Part shown: positions 16,277 to 24,068 of the stretch, one piece after another
Layout: the number at the start of each line of letters is the position of its first letter
Numbering within the stretch: position 1 is the stretch's first letter
Virus record (IMG/VR): IMGVR_UViG_3300027396_000022
Span: 1-64,000 of that record
Direction: 5' to 3' (one strand)
Origin: a virus
Length of the DNA stretch: 64,000 bases
Notes under the pieces: generated by a model
Database searches by the model: none
What the model saw: the letters and a program-made list of their open reading frames with translations, nothing else
Told to the model about the DNA's origin: nothing
Translations under genes and position numbers: made by a program

Positions 16277-16979
16277 TAGCACCATTTATGCGGTATGCAT
16301 CCCAGGGGAGAAAGTGCGTTACACGGCCAGGTCTCGCATTGTTCCCATTATGGGAGGAAGCCACGTGCTGAGCAAAGAAGAGCGCGAAAGTCTTCGTGCC
16401 GAAGGTTATGCTTTTGACGATGAAAATGCCGTGCTGTCTCCATTAAATGATCGATGGGGAGAGCTTTCGTGCGTGCATTGGATGATTCTTAATGCAAAAG
16501 AAAACAATATTGGCAATGCTCAATATCGGCGCAATTGGCTAGAACCGGAAGATCAATGGTATTGCCCAGAAACTTTGTATGTGCCAGAACCAGCTCAATT
16601 TTCTTGTACGCTTGAACAACAGTTTTATGGTGGCCATTCTGCTTTTGATGCACCAGTAATTACGCGCAAATTAGCAGACGAAGGCAAGTGGATTTTTACT
16701 CGCGAAGAAATTGATAAAATCTGGGCGCAATCTTCTTTCATCGGCTGCAATATGGCACGCGGACCGAGGCAGGCCTACCTGCGCTTCATGACAACACTAT
16801 TTGCTGGACTTGCACCAATTTGGCGCGAACACAAAGAACACTTTCTTTCCATTGAAGGCTATGACAAACGTGCAATTGCGTTCATTGCCGAACGCTTGAT
16901 TACTGGTATGGTTTTATGCAGAGACAGGATTTTTCCTGGCGTAAAAATTGCCACTGCTCCGATAGGATTTATTAATTGA
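16263..16979 (+). CDS. DUF4422-like glycosyltransferase
   Basis: A 238-residue protein whose first half has the DUF4422 pattern: a conserved HWMILNAKENNIGNAQYRR segment (family form: IGLxHYRRxF). Later come FYGGHSAFD and FMTTLFAGLAPIW. DUF4422 proteins act in polysaccharide synthesis and are taken to be glycosyltransferases. An ATG at 16263 or 16269 may be used; both overlap the end of the GT32-like gene. It closes the glycan island. Confidence 0.65.
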   Translation: MAMVDSTIYAVCIPGEKVRYTARSRIVPIMGGSHVLSKEERESLRAEGYAFDDENAVLSPLNDRWGELSCVHWMILNAKENNIGNAQYRRNWLEPEDQWYCPETLYVPEPAQFSCTLEQQFYGGHSAFDAPVITRKLADEGKWIFTREEIDKIWAQSSFIGCNMARGPRQAYLRFMTTLFAGLAPIWREHKEHFLSIEGYDKRAIAFIAERLITGMVLCRDRIFPGVKIATAPIGFIN

Positions 16980-16993
16980 TCGGCTGCAAATCG

Positions 16994-17683
16994 ATGGAAT
17001 GTCCATTAGAAATTATTGACGCTAGTGCAAACAAAACAAATCATCGCTTTGCCATTGCTAATGCAATGCTTGGGCCAGCTAATCCATCGCTACCCAACAC
17101 TGCTTATTGGCAAGAACTAGCTAAACGTTGGGAAGTTGGCCTGTCAGATGCCTTGGCTCGTCGATGCAATAATTGCGAGCATTACATTGATACTGCAGTC
17201 ATTCAGAATTGCATTCAAAGGCATGGTCGGTTTGATATTACTAGTCTTGGTTCCGAATTTAAAGACATGAAAGATGCAAGTGGCTATTGCACGTTGTATC
17301 ACATTACTTGTACAGCCAGTCGTGTATGTGTAGACTGGGAAGAAGGCGGTCCAATTACAACTACCAAAGAAGGTGCCATGGCTATCGAAAATGAAGGGCG
17401 CGAAGACGCTAAAAAAATGAGCGCGAAGCAAAAGAAAATTGCAAAAGTGATGCGCGAATTTAAGGCTGGTACTTTGAAGGGCAGTGACAAAAAGCCAATC
17501 AAGAATAAAAAACAAGCCATTGCTATTGCCCTCTCGGAAGCTGGCATGAGTCGCATGAACAAAAGCGATGAGTATTGGGATGCCTATGTTGACACCATGA
17601 TGTGCATGGAAGTTGAAGACCCTGAAGAAGAAGGCATGGGAAGCATGAAAACTGAAGACGGTTCCTGCGGAAAAAAGCGCTAA
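16994..17683 (+). CDS. Cys-rich protein with DUF6496-like segment (zero-frame product)
   Basis: In this 229-residue protein the N-terminal half has a metal-site-like Cys series (CNNCEHY, then NCIQRHG, then YCTLYHITC). The middle has a basic DUF6496-like segment (QKKIAKVMREFKAGTL to KKQAIAIALSEAG), also found in 59967-60152. The end is acidic. It sits among head genes between the glycan island and the protease. An A-AAA-AAG slippery site two codons before the stop leads into a start-less frame. The start is ATG 16994; a TTG at 16976 is the alternative. Confidence 0.65.
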   Translation: MECPLEIIDASANKTNHRFAIANAMLGPANPSLPNTAYWQELAKRWEVGLSDALARRCNNCEHYIDTAVIQNCIQRHGRFDITSLGSEFKDMKDASGYCTLYHITCTASRVCVDWEEGGPITTTKEGAMAIENEGREDAKKMSAKQKKIAKVMREFKAGTLKGSDKKPIKNKKQAIAIALSEAGMSRMNKSDEYWDAYVDTMMCMEVEDPEEEGMGSMKTEDGSCGKKR

Positions 17684-17709
17684 GGGGTGATGCTGGAAGC
17701 TTTGCCCCT
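17671..17709 (+). promoter_or_regulatory. Programmed -1 frameshift signal (A AAA AAG plus stem-loop)
   Basis: The heptamer A AAA AAG (17671-17677) lies in the zero frame as GGA AAA AAG, the same site used by E. coli dnaX. Five bases later AGGGG (17683-17687) can pair with CCCCT (17705-17709). The zero-frame stop TAA lies at 17681-17683. The -1 frame stays open to 18030 and has no ATG, GTG or TTG for its first 33 codons although it looks coding. Confidence 0.65.
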
Positions 17710-18030
17710 CCTGCTGCTGTTCGATCTGCTGCCCGTCGTGGCTTAGAGCTACGCAAGAAATATGGCAAAGGAGGCTTGACGACGCAAGAAGCGGGCAAGC
17801 AGGGCATTGGCAGTGGCGTGGCGAGAGCTACAAGTCTGGCCAATGGAGAGAATGTGAGCTATGAGACAATCAAGCGCATGGCCGCATTCTTCTCTCGCCA
17901 TGAAAAGAATAAGAGTGGCGAAGAAGATGATGCTGGAAAAATTGCATGGGATTTATGGGGCGGCGATGCTGGTAGGGCGTGGGCAAATCGCATTATTAAG
18001 ATGGTAGAAAATCGCAAAAAAGACCAATGA
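17677..18030 (+). CDS. Frameshift extension: KRM/WGGDAGRAW-type domain with no start of its own
   Basis: This frame encodes 117 residues: FAPPAAVRSAARRGLELRKK, a Gly-rich stretch, YETIKRMAAFFSRHEKN, then IAWDLWGGDAGRAWANRI. I recall this domain in phage head-gene clusters, often fused to other modules. The first available start (TTG 17776) would remove the conserved first third, so expression probably needs the -1 shift at 17671, giving a fusion of about 345 residues. Function is unknown. Its stop overlaps the next start as ATGA. Confidence 0.65.
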   Translation, partial: ALRGDAGSFAPPAAVRSAARRGLELRKKYGKGGLTTQEAGKQGIGSGVARATSLANGENVSYETIKRMAAFFSRHEKNKSGEEDDAGKIAWDLWGGDAGRAWANRIIKMVENRKKDQ

Positions 18031-18338
18031 GCGAATATGTGCGCGTCATCGAAGAAGAGGACGAAGGTATTGGTCTTTTAAAGGCGCTTTCAATTCTTTC
18101 TGCCAATGAACATCGCAATACTTCACGATGGGAATTGGTCGAAAAGCAATGCTTCAAAAATGGTCGGCTAGATGAAACACACATTTATGTGATGAGCGTT
18201 TACGAGAAGCCCGACCCTCATTTTGAGCCGACAAAGTTCTTGACTTTTGAAATTGAGGCAATGGCAAAGTCCTACATTATGGAAGACATTGAGCATCAAC
18301 TTGCCAGTATTCGCGGCGAAGACGACGACGAGGATTGA
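18027..18338 (+). CDS. Hypothetical acidic protein
   Basis: A 103-residue acidic protein ending EDDDED, with a middle beta-type region (THIYVMSVYEKPDP). It overlaps the preceding frame by four bases (ATGA), so it belongs to the same operon. No family is recognised. Its stop lies 38 bases from the convergent XRE gene. Confidence 0.5.
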   Translation: MSEYVRVIEEEDEGIGLLKALSILSANEHRNTSRWELVEKQCFKNGRLDETHIYVMSVYEKPDPHFEPTKFLTFEIEAMAKSYIMEDIEHQLASIRGEDDDED

Positions 18339-18376
18339 TTATTACGTTTCTCAATAAGTGCTGTTTATTGAGAAAA

Positions 18377-18652
18377 CTAATTGATTTTTGCGATGAAAGA
18401 TGGATAGCCCATCAGCCACAACACGCTAATTCCATAGAGACCACTGAGAGTGCGAATCTGTACGCAATCTGGCGGGGCGGTGCCCTTCTCAATGCGGCAA
18501 TAAGAACTTTGACTGATGTGCAGTTCTTTTGCCACATCATGCTGAGTGAGTCCGGCATTTAGCCGGGCTTCTTTAATGCGACCAGCAATAAGAATGCGTG
18601 CTTCCTGGTGGGGAAGTTTAAGAGCATCCGTTGCACTACGCGCCAAAAACAT
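18377..18652 (-). CDS. XRE-family helix-turn-helix regulator
   Basis: The 91-residue protein has a single Cro/C1-type HTH: RIKEARLNAGLTQHDVAKEL, then ISQSSYCRIEKGTAPP. A hydrophobic end (YGISVLWLMGYP) may dimerise. It is a likely DNA-binding repressor. It is the only leftward gene within the head operon, placed directly before the protease/scaffold gene, whose promoter it may control. ATG 18652 is preferred over the Met one codon earlier. Confidence 0.8.
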   Translation of the reverse strand: MFLARSATDALKLPHQEARILIAGRIKEARLNAGLTQHDVAKELHISQSSYCRIEKGTAPPDCVQIRTLSGLYGISVLWLMGYPSFIAKIN

Positions 18653-18714
18653 CACAAGCTTTTATTCCGTTTTGCATAAGCTTACAAAGTATAACATTCG
18701 CTTCTTGATAAAGT

Positions 18715-19914
18715 ATGAATATGAGCACCATTTCTTGCCGATACGATTTCTCTCCTATTGAGAAATACGAACTCACGCCAGAAGGTTATCTTCGGGCATG
18801 GGCTTCTATCGCACGCACTGGCATCCAGCATTACACAGATAGTGATGGTTCCATTCGTCGCGAATATCGTCCCGAGACAGAAGTGGCGTCTCCCGAAAGC
18901 CTTGCTTCATTTGCGGGCAAGGCAATCACTTCGGAACACCCCCCTGTGCTTCTCGATTCCGAGAATACTAAAGACTACCAAGTAGGATTTAGTGGCACTG
19001 AAGTGGTATACGACAATGGTTTCGTGAAGGCAGTGATGACAATCACTGACGAAGATACCATTAAGCGCATCATGAAGGGGGATGCTCGTGAGGTAAGCGC
19101 GGGCTATAGGGTGAATTATGATCCCACGCCCGGCGTTACAGAAAACGGCGAACATTACGATGGTATCCAAAAAGAAATCATCGGTAATCACATCGCTGTT
19201 GTCCGCCGGGGCCGCGCTGGCCCGCAAGTGAAGCTCCATCTTGATCGCCAAGATGCTGCTGACCCATCTTTAATCTCTAATACAGGAGACCATCTAATGA
19301 CTGCAAAAGTCGTTTTTGATGGCGCCGAGTTTGAAGTGACGGAGAGCGTTGCTCTTGCGATCACTAAAGAACGTGAAGACGCCAAGATGTCCTACGAGGA
19401 CATGAAGAAAAAGTACGACGAACTGCAGGCCGCTGCCGATTCCATGAAGTCCGAAATGGATGCTATGGGAAAGGAAATGCAAGGCAAGTGCGATTCCGCT
19501 GAGGGTCGTGCTGATGCACTGGCTGAGCAGATCGAAGAACTGAAGACTGAACTGGCTGCCGCCAAGGAAATCAATCTTGATTCCCTGGTTAAAGAGCGCG
19601 TGGCTCTCGTTGAGAAAGCCAAGCCTGTTCTGGATAGCGCCTATGAATTCGCTGGCAAAACTGCCCGTGAAGTGATGGTTGATTCCATCAAGGCAGTGCG
19701 TGGTGATGAGCTTGATCTCTCTGAGAAGAGCGATGACTACGTGCAGGCAATGTTTGACACTCTCTCTGAGGGCCGTTCTGACTCTGCCACCACCGACGAG
19801 CTGCGCAAAGCCGTAGCTTCCATTGCTTCTCCTGTTTCTGCACCCTCTGCCTATATGGACATGCTGCAGAATGCATGGAAGAAGCCCCTTTCCATCTCCA
19901 AGGAGGCTAAGTAA
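18715..19914 (+). CDS. Prohead protease (DUF2213-like) fused to scaffold
   Basis: The first 190 of 399 residues match DUF2213-type capsid maturation proteases: LTPEGYLRAWASIARTGIQ, ITSEHPPVLL with a His, and VSAGYRVNY followed by GNHIAVVRRGRAGP, which offers a second His. The second half is a long coiled coil (residues about 215-300) typical of scaffolds. A strong internal ribosome-binding site and in-frame ATG at 19297 predict a separately translated scaffold. It comes directly before the decoration and capsid genes. Confidence 0.8.
   Translation: MNMSTISCRYDFSPIEKYELTPEGYLRAWASIARTGIQHYTDSDGSIRREYRPETEVASPESLASFAGKAITSEHPPVLLDSENTKDYQVGFSGTEVVYDNGFVKAVMTITDEDTIKRIMKGDAREVSAGYRVNYDPTPGVTENGEHYDGIQKEIIGNHIAVVRRGRAGPQVKLHLDRQDAADPSLISNTGDHLMTAKVVFDGAEFEVTESVALAITKEREDAKMSYEDMKKKYDELQAAADSMKSEMDAMGKEMQGKCDSAEGRADALAEQIEELKTELAAAKEINLDSLVKERVALVEKAKPVLDSAYEFAGKTAREVMVDSIKAVRGDELDLSEKSDDYVQAMFDTLSEGRSDSATTDELRKAVASIASPVSAPSAYMDMLQNAWKKPLSISKEAK
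19297..19914 (+). CDS. Nested scaffold protein (internal start in the protease gene)
   Basis: CAGGAGACCATCTAATG places a good Shine-Dalgarno sequence nine bases before an in-frame ATG. The product would be 205 residues starting MTAKVVFDGAEF, containing only the coiled-coil scaffold part. This copies the lambda C/Nu3 arrangement, in which the scaffold is made in excess from within the protease gene. The signal is seen directly; use in vivo is inferred. Confidence 0.6.
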   Translation: MTAKVVFDGAEFEVTESVALAITKEREDAKMSYEDMKKKYDELQAAADSMKSEMDAMGKEMQGKCDSAEGRADALAEQIEELKTELAAAKEINLDSLVKERVALVEKAKPVLDSAYEFAGKTAREVMVDSIKAVRGDELDLSEKSDDYVQAMFDTLSEGRSDSATTDELRKAVASIASPVSAPSAYMDMLQNAWKKPLSISKEAK

Positions 19915-19916
19915 TC

Positions 19917-20477
19917 ATGGCCGTAACTTTCTCTGCTTCGGGCACTGCCTCCGCTGGTGGCGTGCAACAGAGCTACGCTCTGGAGCACACCGCACTGCTG
20001 GAAGGTCAACTGTCCGATATTCGCAGCAACACCATTGGCACTAGCGTCAATGAAACTGGTGCTGTCGTGGCTTTTGGTAACGTTGTTGTTTATAACAACG
20101 CTGGTACTGTTGAAAATTCCGCTTGCACTATCTCGGGCGCTTCCGATACCGTGCTTGGCGTAAACGTGCTCACCTATGTTGATGAAACCGCCCTGGACAC
20201 CAATAGCCGTCCTGGCGTGAAGAATCAGCAGGTGATGAACGTGGCCAACGAAGGCGCAGTGGCCGTCTATGTGACCGGCGCTGTAACTCCTAAGAGCCCC
20301 GTGCGTGTGCTGTATTCCGCCAGTGGCACTGGCAAGGCTGGTCAGTTTTCGCATGCTTTTGCTTCTGGCAAGACCGTTCGCCTCGCTGGCGCACGCTTCC
20401 TGAGCACCACCACTTCCAGCGGCATTGCAATTCTGGAGCTGAATGGCCCCAGCTTTACTCTTTCCGCTGATTCTTGA
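19917..20477 (+). CDS. Capsid decoration / structural cement protein
   Basis: A 186-residue beta-rich protein full of Gly, Ser, Thr, Val and Ala, with short beta repeats (VVAFGNVVVYNNAG, GAVAVYVTGAVTP). Its position, directly between the scaffold and the major capsid gene, is that of head decoration proteins. An AAGGAGG Shine-Dalgarno sequence lies upstream, inside the end of the scaffold gene. Its codon use is GC-rich like that of the capsid gene, which suggests high expression. Confidence 0.65.
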   Translation: MAVTFSASGTASAGGVQQSYALEHTALLEGQLSDIRSNTIGTSVNETGAVVAFGNVVVYNNAGTVENSACTISGASDTVLGVNVLTYVDETALDTNSRPGVKNQQVMNVANEGAVAVYVTGAVTPKSPVRVLYSASGTGKAGQFSHAFASGKTVRLAGARFLSTTTSSGIAILELNGPSFTLSADS

Positions 20478-20492
20478 TAGGAGGCCCTAACA

Positions 20493-21401
20493 ATGTCTGA
20501 ATTCCGTATGGATGACGCGGGTCTGTTCCTTGAGCGTCAGCTTGAGTACATCCGCCCCCAAGTGTTTGAAGTGCAGTATGCGGATATTAAGTATCCGACC
20601 ATTCTGCCTGTTACCAGTGAAGCTGGCCCTGGCGCTCAGACCTTCACTTACCGCATCATGGACTCCACTGGTGAGTTCAAGCTGATCGCTGATGCTGCTG
20701 ATGATCTGCCCCGTGCTGACATCAGCCAGACCGAGAAGAGCATCAACATCCGCTCCTTCGGTGGTTCCTTCGGTTATACCGTGCAGGAACTGCGTGCCGC
20801 TCAGATGGCCAACATCGCTCTGGAGCAGCGTCGTGCTGCTGCTGTGCGTCGTGCCTATGAAGAGAAGGTGGAAGAAGTGGCCCTGTTCGGTGAGAGCACC
20901 GTGGGTCTTTCCGGTTTCTTCAACAACTCCACCGTGGATGTTGTGGCCGCTGATAAGTGGTTCACCACTGCAAGCATCACCGCCCAGGAAATGCTTGAGC
21001 TGCTGAACTATGGCGTGACTGCCATTATCAATGGCTCCAAAATGAAGGAGCAGCCCGACACTATCCTCATGGCTTATGAGGATTACAACAAGGTGAGCAC
21101 CACTCGCAACTCCGACTCCTCGGATGTGACCGTGCTGGAATACTTCCTGCGCACCAACCCCTACATCCGCAATGTTGAGCCCATCAACCAACTGGATGCT
21201 GATAACAGCGTGCTGAACACCAACCGCATGGTTGTGTATAAGCGCGATCCCGAGAAAGTGCAACTGCACATTCCTCAGCCCCTGGAACTCTTCCCGCCCC
21301 AACAGCGCGGCCTTGAGTTCATCGTTCCCGCTCATGCTCGCGTGGGTGGCGTGGCTCTGTACTATCCCAAGAGCGTTATCTACGTTCAGGCTTCTAGCTG
21401 A
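20493..21401 (+). CDS. Major capsid protein (DUF2184-like)
   Basis: This 302-residue protein resembles the DUF2184 major capsid family: LEYIRPQVFEVQYADIKYP near the N-terminus, a P-domain-like helix with QRRAAAVRRAYEEKVEEVAL, GLSGFFNN, and a C-terminal ELFPPQQRGLEFIVPAHARV leading to YYPKSVIY. It builds the icosahedral shell. AGGAGG lies nine bases before the ATG. Codons are strongly biased, unlike the surrounding AT-leaning genes, as expected for the most abundant protein. A terminator-like hairpin follows at 21486. Confidence 0.85.
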   Translation: MSEFRMDDAGLFLERQLEYIRPQVFEVQYADIKYPTILPVTSEAGPGAQTFTYRIMDSTGEFKLIADAADDLPRADISQTEKSINIRSFGGSFGYTVQELRAAQMANIALEQRRAAAVRRAYEEKVEEVALFGESTVGLSGFFNNSTVDVVAADKWFTTASITAQEMLELLNYGVTAIINGSKMKEQPDTILMAYEDYNKVSTTRNSDSSDVTVLEYFLRTNPYIRNVEPINQLDADNSVLNTNRMVVYKRDPEKVQLHIPQPLELFPPQQRGLEFIVPAHARVGGVALYYPKSVIYVQASS

Positions 21402-21456
21402 GGATAGTTAATCAAGGGAGGGACGTTAAGCTATGAACAATTGTTTTTTTTGAACA

Positions 21457-21843
21457 ATGCTAATTGCTTATCGTCCCGAACTTGAAAACCCGCCCCGTGA
21501 AGGCGGGTTTGGCATTATTACGCAAACAGGTATGATCCAACTCACGCCTGGTCTTAATCAAGATATTCCAGAACATCAATGGAAAGTGGCTCGTGAGAAT
21601 AAGGCAGTAAAACGCCTTATGAACATTGGAGCCATTGAGGAAGTGCGAGAGCAGATCATGGTGGAAGACATTCCGCAAGATGTGCAAACGCTTTCTCAGA
21701 TGCCAATGGTGGAAGCCATCCGCATGATTGAACTCATTCATGATCCAGATCAATTGAATGGCTGGAAAAAGATTGAAGGCCGCGTGCGCGTGCGCAATGC
21801 CATTAATAAGCGCATTGAAAACATTCGCATTGGGAAAGCCTGA
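21457..21843 (+). CDS. Hypothetical head-region protein
   Basis: A 128-residue helical, charged protein between the major capsid and the head-tail adaptor. The start is uncertain. ATG 21457 places the terminator hairpin inside the coding region (residues about 10-18), while ATG 21532 avoids it; neither has a good ribosome-binding site. I recognise no family. By position it may be a capsid-associated or connector accessory protein. Confidence 0.5.
   Translation: MLIAYRPELENPPREGGFGIITQTGMIQLTPGLNQDIPEHQWKVARENKAVKRLMNIGAIEEVREQIMVEDIPQDVQTLSQMPMVEAIRMIELIHDPDQLNGWKKIEGRVRVRNAINKRIENIRIGKA
21486..21510 (+). terminator. Terminator-like hairpin after the major capsid gene
   Basis: AAACCCGCC pairs perfectly with GGCGGGTTT over a seven-base loop. 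It lies inside the first codons of the next frame if that gene starts at 21457. A T-rich palindrome (AACAATTGTT then T-run, 21436-21451) precedes it. Confidence 0.45.
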
Positions 21844-21845
21844 TT

Positions 21846-22157
21846 ATGGCCGTTACTTATGCGAGTTTTCTTGAGCGGTTCCCTGAATTCACTCCCCATC
21901 CATCGGGAATTGTGAATGGCGCCATCTCTGAAGCCACCTACGATGCTTCTGCAGACGTGTTTGGGGAACAAACTGATAGAGCAGTTAAATTTCTTGCTGC
22001 TCATATCATTGCCATCCAACTTGCACAAATGGGCATTCAAATTGGTGCCACTGAAGGCAAGGTGTATGGTGAGGGGCTAGATGCCACTCAATACGGTCAA
22101 GAGTTTAAGCGTATGCTGAATACGCTGCCTTCTTCTTCTGTTGGTTTCGTTGTATGA
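21846..22157 (+). CDS. Head-tail adaptor (DUF4054-like)
   Basis: A 103-residue helical protein with the DUF4054 start pattern FLERFPEFTPHPSGIVNGAI and a later helix KFLAAHIIAIQL. DUF4054 proteins act as head-tail connector subunits beneath the portal. It overlaps the next gene by four bases and lies in the expected neck position. Confidence 0.7.
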   Translation: MAVTYASFLERFPEFTPHPSGIVNGAISEATYDASADVFGEQTDRAVKFLAAHIIAIQLAQMGIQIGATEGKVYGEGLDATQYGQEFKRMLNTLPSSSVGFVV

Positions 22158-22543
22158 GCAATTTTCTGGAGCCACTTGCCAATTCCACACTGGTATGGTC
22201 GGTGGCTTCAGGCTATGCACTTGATAGCGAAACTGGAAATTACGTTGCCGTTGCAACAGGCGTCACTTATTACGCCACGTTAAGGCAGAAGCGTAATCCT
22301 CAGTACGATTATTTGCTTGGTGCAGATCAAACTGCTGTCTACATGGAGGGGCGTCTCACTTCTCCATTAACGCTTTCCGGCGTAACGCCTGGTGATTCTG
22401 CTCAAGCAACGATCAATGGAAGAGAAGGGCGCTTTGAACTGTTGCCAAACGAGGAGATTGCTATTCATTATTGGCAGTTCCTCGGCACGCCAATTAGAGG
22501 AATTTTTAGACTAATTGGCAAAGGAAGCGTTGATAACGCTTAA
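22154..22543 (+). CDS. Head closure / neck protein candidate
   Basis: A 129-residue beta-rich protein (VATGVTYYATLRQKRNP, then MEGRLTSPLTLSGVTPGD) of the size and position of head-closure proteins, which cap the connector after packaging. It follows the DUF4054-like adaptor with an ATGA overlap. The assignment is mainly by position. Confidence 0.5.
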   Translation: MSNFLEPLANSTLVWSVASGYALDSETGNYVAVATGVTYYATLRQKRNPQYDYLLGADQTAVYMEGRLTSPLTLSGVTPGDSAQATINGREGRFELLPNEEIAIHYWQFLGTPIRGIFRLIGKGSVDNA

Positions 22544-22575
22544 TCACTTTTCTTTCCATTGCTGAGGATCTTCTC

Positions 22576-23154
22576 ATGCTTTACCATCCCACAGAACTGG
22601 TGAAGAGCCAAGACGTGATTGTGCGTGTTGGCTCGATCAGTGGCACCAGCCGCCCCGTAATCACCCAGAGCGGCGCCACCTTCAGCGTAAGCGGCGCTCC
22701 CACTCTTTACACTCTGCAAGCTGCTACCACGGCTTCTGTTGCCTTCAATGATGGCAATACTGAGTTCTACCTGCTTGGCGGCGGTGGTTTTGCTGATAGC
22801 GTAATTGTTACCAGCCAAGCCACTGCATCCATTACTTCCTATTTCCAAAAGGATGTTGATGGCACCGTGTTTGTGCCGAATAGCTTTGACGAGGCTTTCC
22901 AGGTGATCAGCTCGGCTCGTTATGACAAGAACGCTGAGGTGTACGTGGAAATCAACAAGCAGCTTGGCGCTTCAGGCACCACTTATTACTATGACCGAGT
23001 GGCTTACGTGGGTCGCGTGATGAACTACAACGAGAGCTATCCTGCTGATAACCTCGTGGAATGCACCTTCGATCTGATTAGCCGTGGTCGCATTGGCATT
23101 CATCAGAATGCCTCCGAGACTGGCTCGATCATCCCGACTGCTCCTAATAGCTGA
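22576..23154 (+). CDS. Major tail tube protein candidate
   Basis: A 192-residue, Ser/Thr-rich beta protein with SFDEAFQVISSARYDKNAEV and VAYVGRVMNYNESYPADNLV. Codons are GC-rich and biased as in the capsid gene, which suggests a highly expressed structural protein. A strong terminator follows, which would end a head-tube transcript. It lies before, not after, the tail terminator gene. Another tube-like protein is encoded at 35091-35531, so which one forms the tube is open. Confidence 0.5.
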   Translation: MLYHPTELVKSQDVIVRVGSISGTSRPVITQSGATFSVSGAPTLYTLQAATTASVAFNDGNTEFYLLGGGGFADSVIVTSQATASITSYFQKDVDGTVFVPNSFDEAFQVISSARYDKNAEVYVEINKQLGASGTTYYYDRVAYVGRVMNYNESYPADNLVECTFDLISRGRIGIHQNASETGSIIPTAPNS

Positions 23155-23178
23155 TTCATCTTTCCATAGATCTTTGCT

Positions 23179-23207
23179 AGCCTTCCCTTACGGGGAGGCT
23201 ATTTTAT
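23179..23207 (+). terminator. Rho-independent terminator
   Basis: AGCCTTCCC pairs with GGGGAGGCT (one G-U) over a four-base loop and is followed by ATTTTATT. It separates the abundant head/tube genes from the lower-expressed tail-assembly genes. Confidence 0.75.
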
Positions 23208-23208
23208 T

Positions 23209-23619
23209 GTGAACATTGCACAACTTCGGGAAGTGGTTACTGAGCTACTTTCCGCATCGCCTAATTTAATTGGCACTTATACATTGCCAAATAATTCAAC
23301 GCTTCCTGCTGTTTACGTAGTGGGAAGGCAAAGCGTGCCGCACGAATGGAAAGTGAAGGGACTGGAAGTGACAATGAGAGAGTTTCCAATCCTTAATCCT
23401 GGCTCTCCATTGGGAGGCACTGTAAAAGTGAGTCAAGTATGGGAAGTGGTTTTAACTCAATTTACACCCAGTAGCAATACGCTCGCTACAGCGATGGACA
23501 GAATGGTTAGACGTTTTCCTGATGCCACGCCAAGATATTTTCAGGGAGATGATATTGCCTATGAGCGCTGTCGATTTTTGATTCCAGATTTAATTCTCCG
23601 TAATTTAATTGCGCCATGA
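23209..23619 (+). CDS. Tail terminator protein candidate
   Basis: A 136-residue protein starting with GTG. It opens with a helix (IAQLREVVTELL) and then alternates strands, ending LIPDLILRNLIAP. Size, order and fold pattern (short N-terminal helix, then a sheet) fit gpU-like tail terminators, which cap the tail tube. It overlaps the next gene by four bases. Confidence 0.5.
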   Translation: MNIAQLREVVTELLSASPNLIGTYTLPNNSTLPAVYVVGRQSVPHEWKVKGLEVTMREFPILNPGSPLGGTVKVSQVWEVVLTQFTPSSNTLATAMDRMVRRFPDATPRYFQGDDIAYERCRFLIPDLILRNLIAP

Positions 23620-24068
23620 GTGGAATCATCAATGGAGGCTCAATTATTAACGGAAAAATTCTTGAGCAAAAATTAGCGCAAGCTTTTGAAACTTGGGCAC
23701 GTTTTGATGCGAACGATTATTTTCGCGGACAATTTACGGAAGACAAGTGGAACTATCCTGGAGAGACAGAAAGGAAAAGCGGAGAACTTGCCAGGGATCC
23801 ACGTAATATTTTCGATCTTGGCGATCTTTATAGAAGTGGTAGGGATAGCTTTAAAATTACGCAAGGAAGCATAGATATCACTGCATCGTGGGATTGGGAT
23901 GCAAAGAATAGTTCAGGAAGAGGCTATGCGTGGTATGTTCATGAAGGACTGTCAACTAATTTGGCGCCAAGGCAGTGGACAGACGTGTTTCAGCAGCGCG
24001 ATCTATTTGCAAGTAGCAATGTAAGCAAGGAGCTAAGATCGCGAATACGTAAAGCATTGGGCAAATGA
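23616..24068 (+). CDS. Neck/minor head protein candidate (HK97 gp10-like)
   Basis: A 150-residue protein with an N-terminal Gly/Asn-rich start, a middle FDLGDLYRSGRDSFKI followed by a beta segment, and GYAWYVHEGLSTNLAPRQW, which matches the family's typical xYAxxVExG...RPW pattern. Such proteins link head and tail. The assignment is by motif and position. Confidence 0.6.
   Translation: MSGIINGGSIINGKILEQKLAQAFETWARFDANDYFRGQFTEDKWNYPGETERKSGELARDPRNIFDLGDLYRSGRDSFKITQGSIDITASWDWDAKNSSGRGYAWYVHEGLSTNLAPRQWTDVFQQRDLFASSNVSKELRSRIRKALGK

Noticed and set aside
20487-21335. 282-residue leftward frame over the major capsid gene
   Set aside because: It is a mirror of the biased codons of the capsid gene; His/Gly/Val-rich sequence without a domain, no ribosome-binding site, and the sense strand encodes a clear capsid protein.
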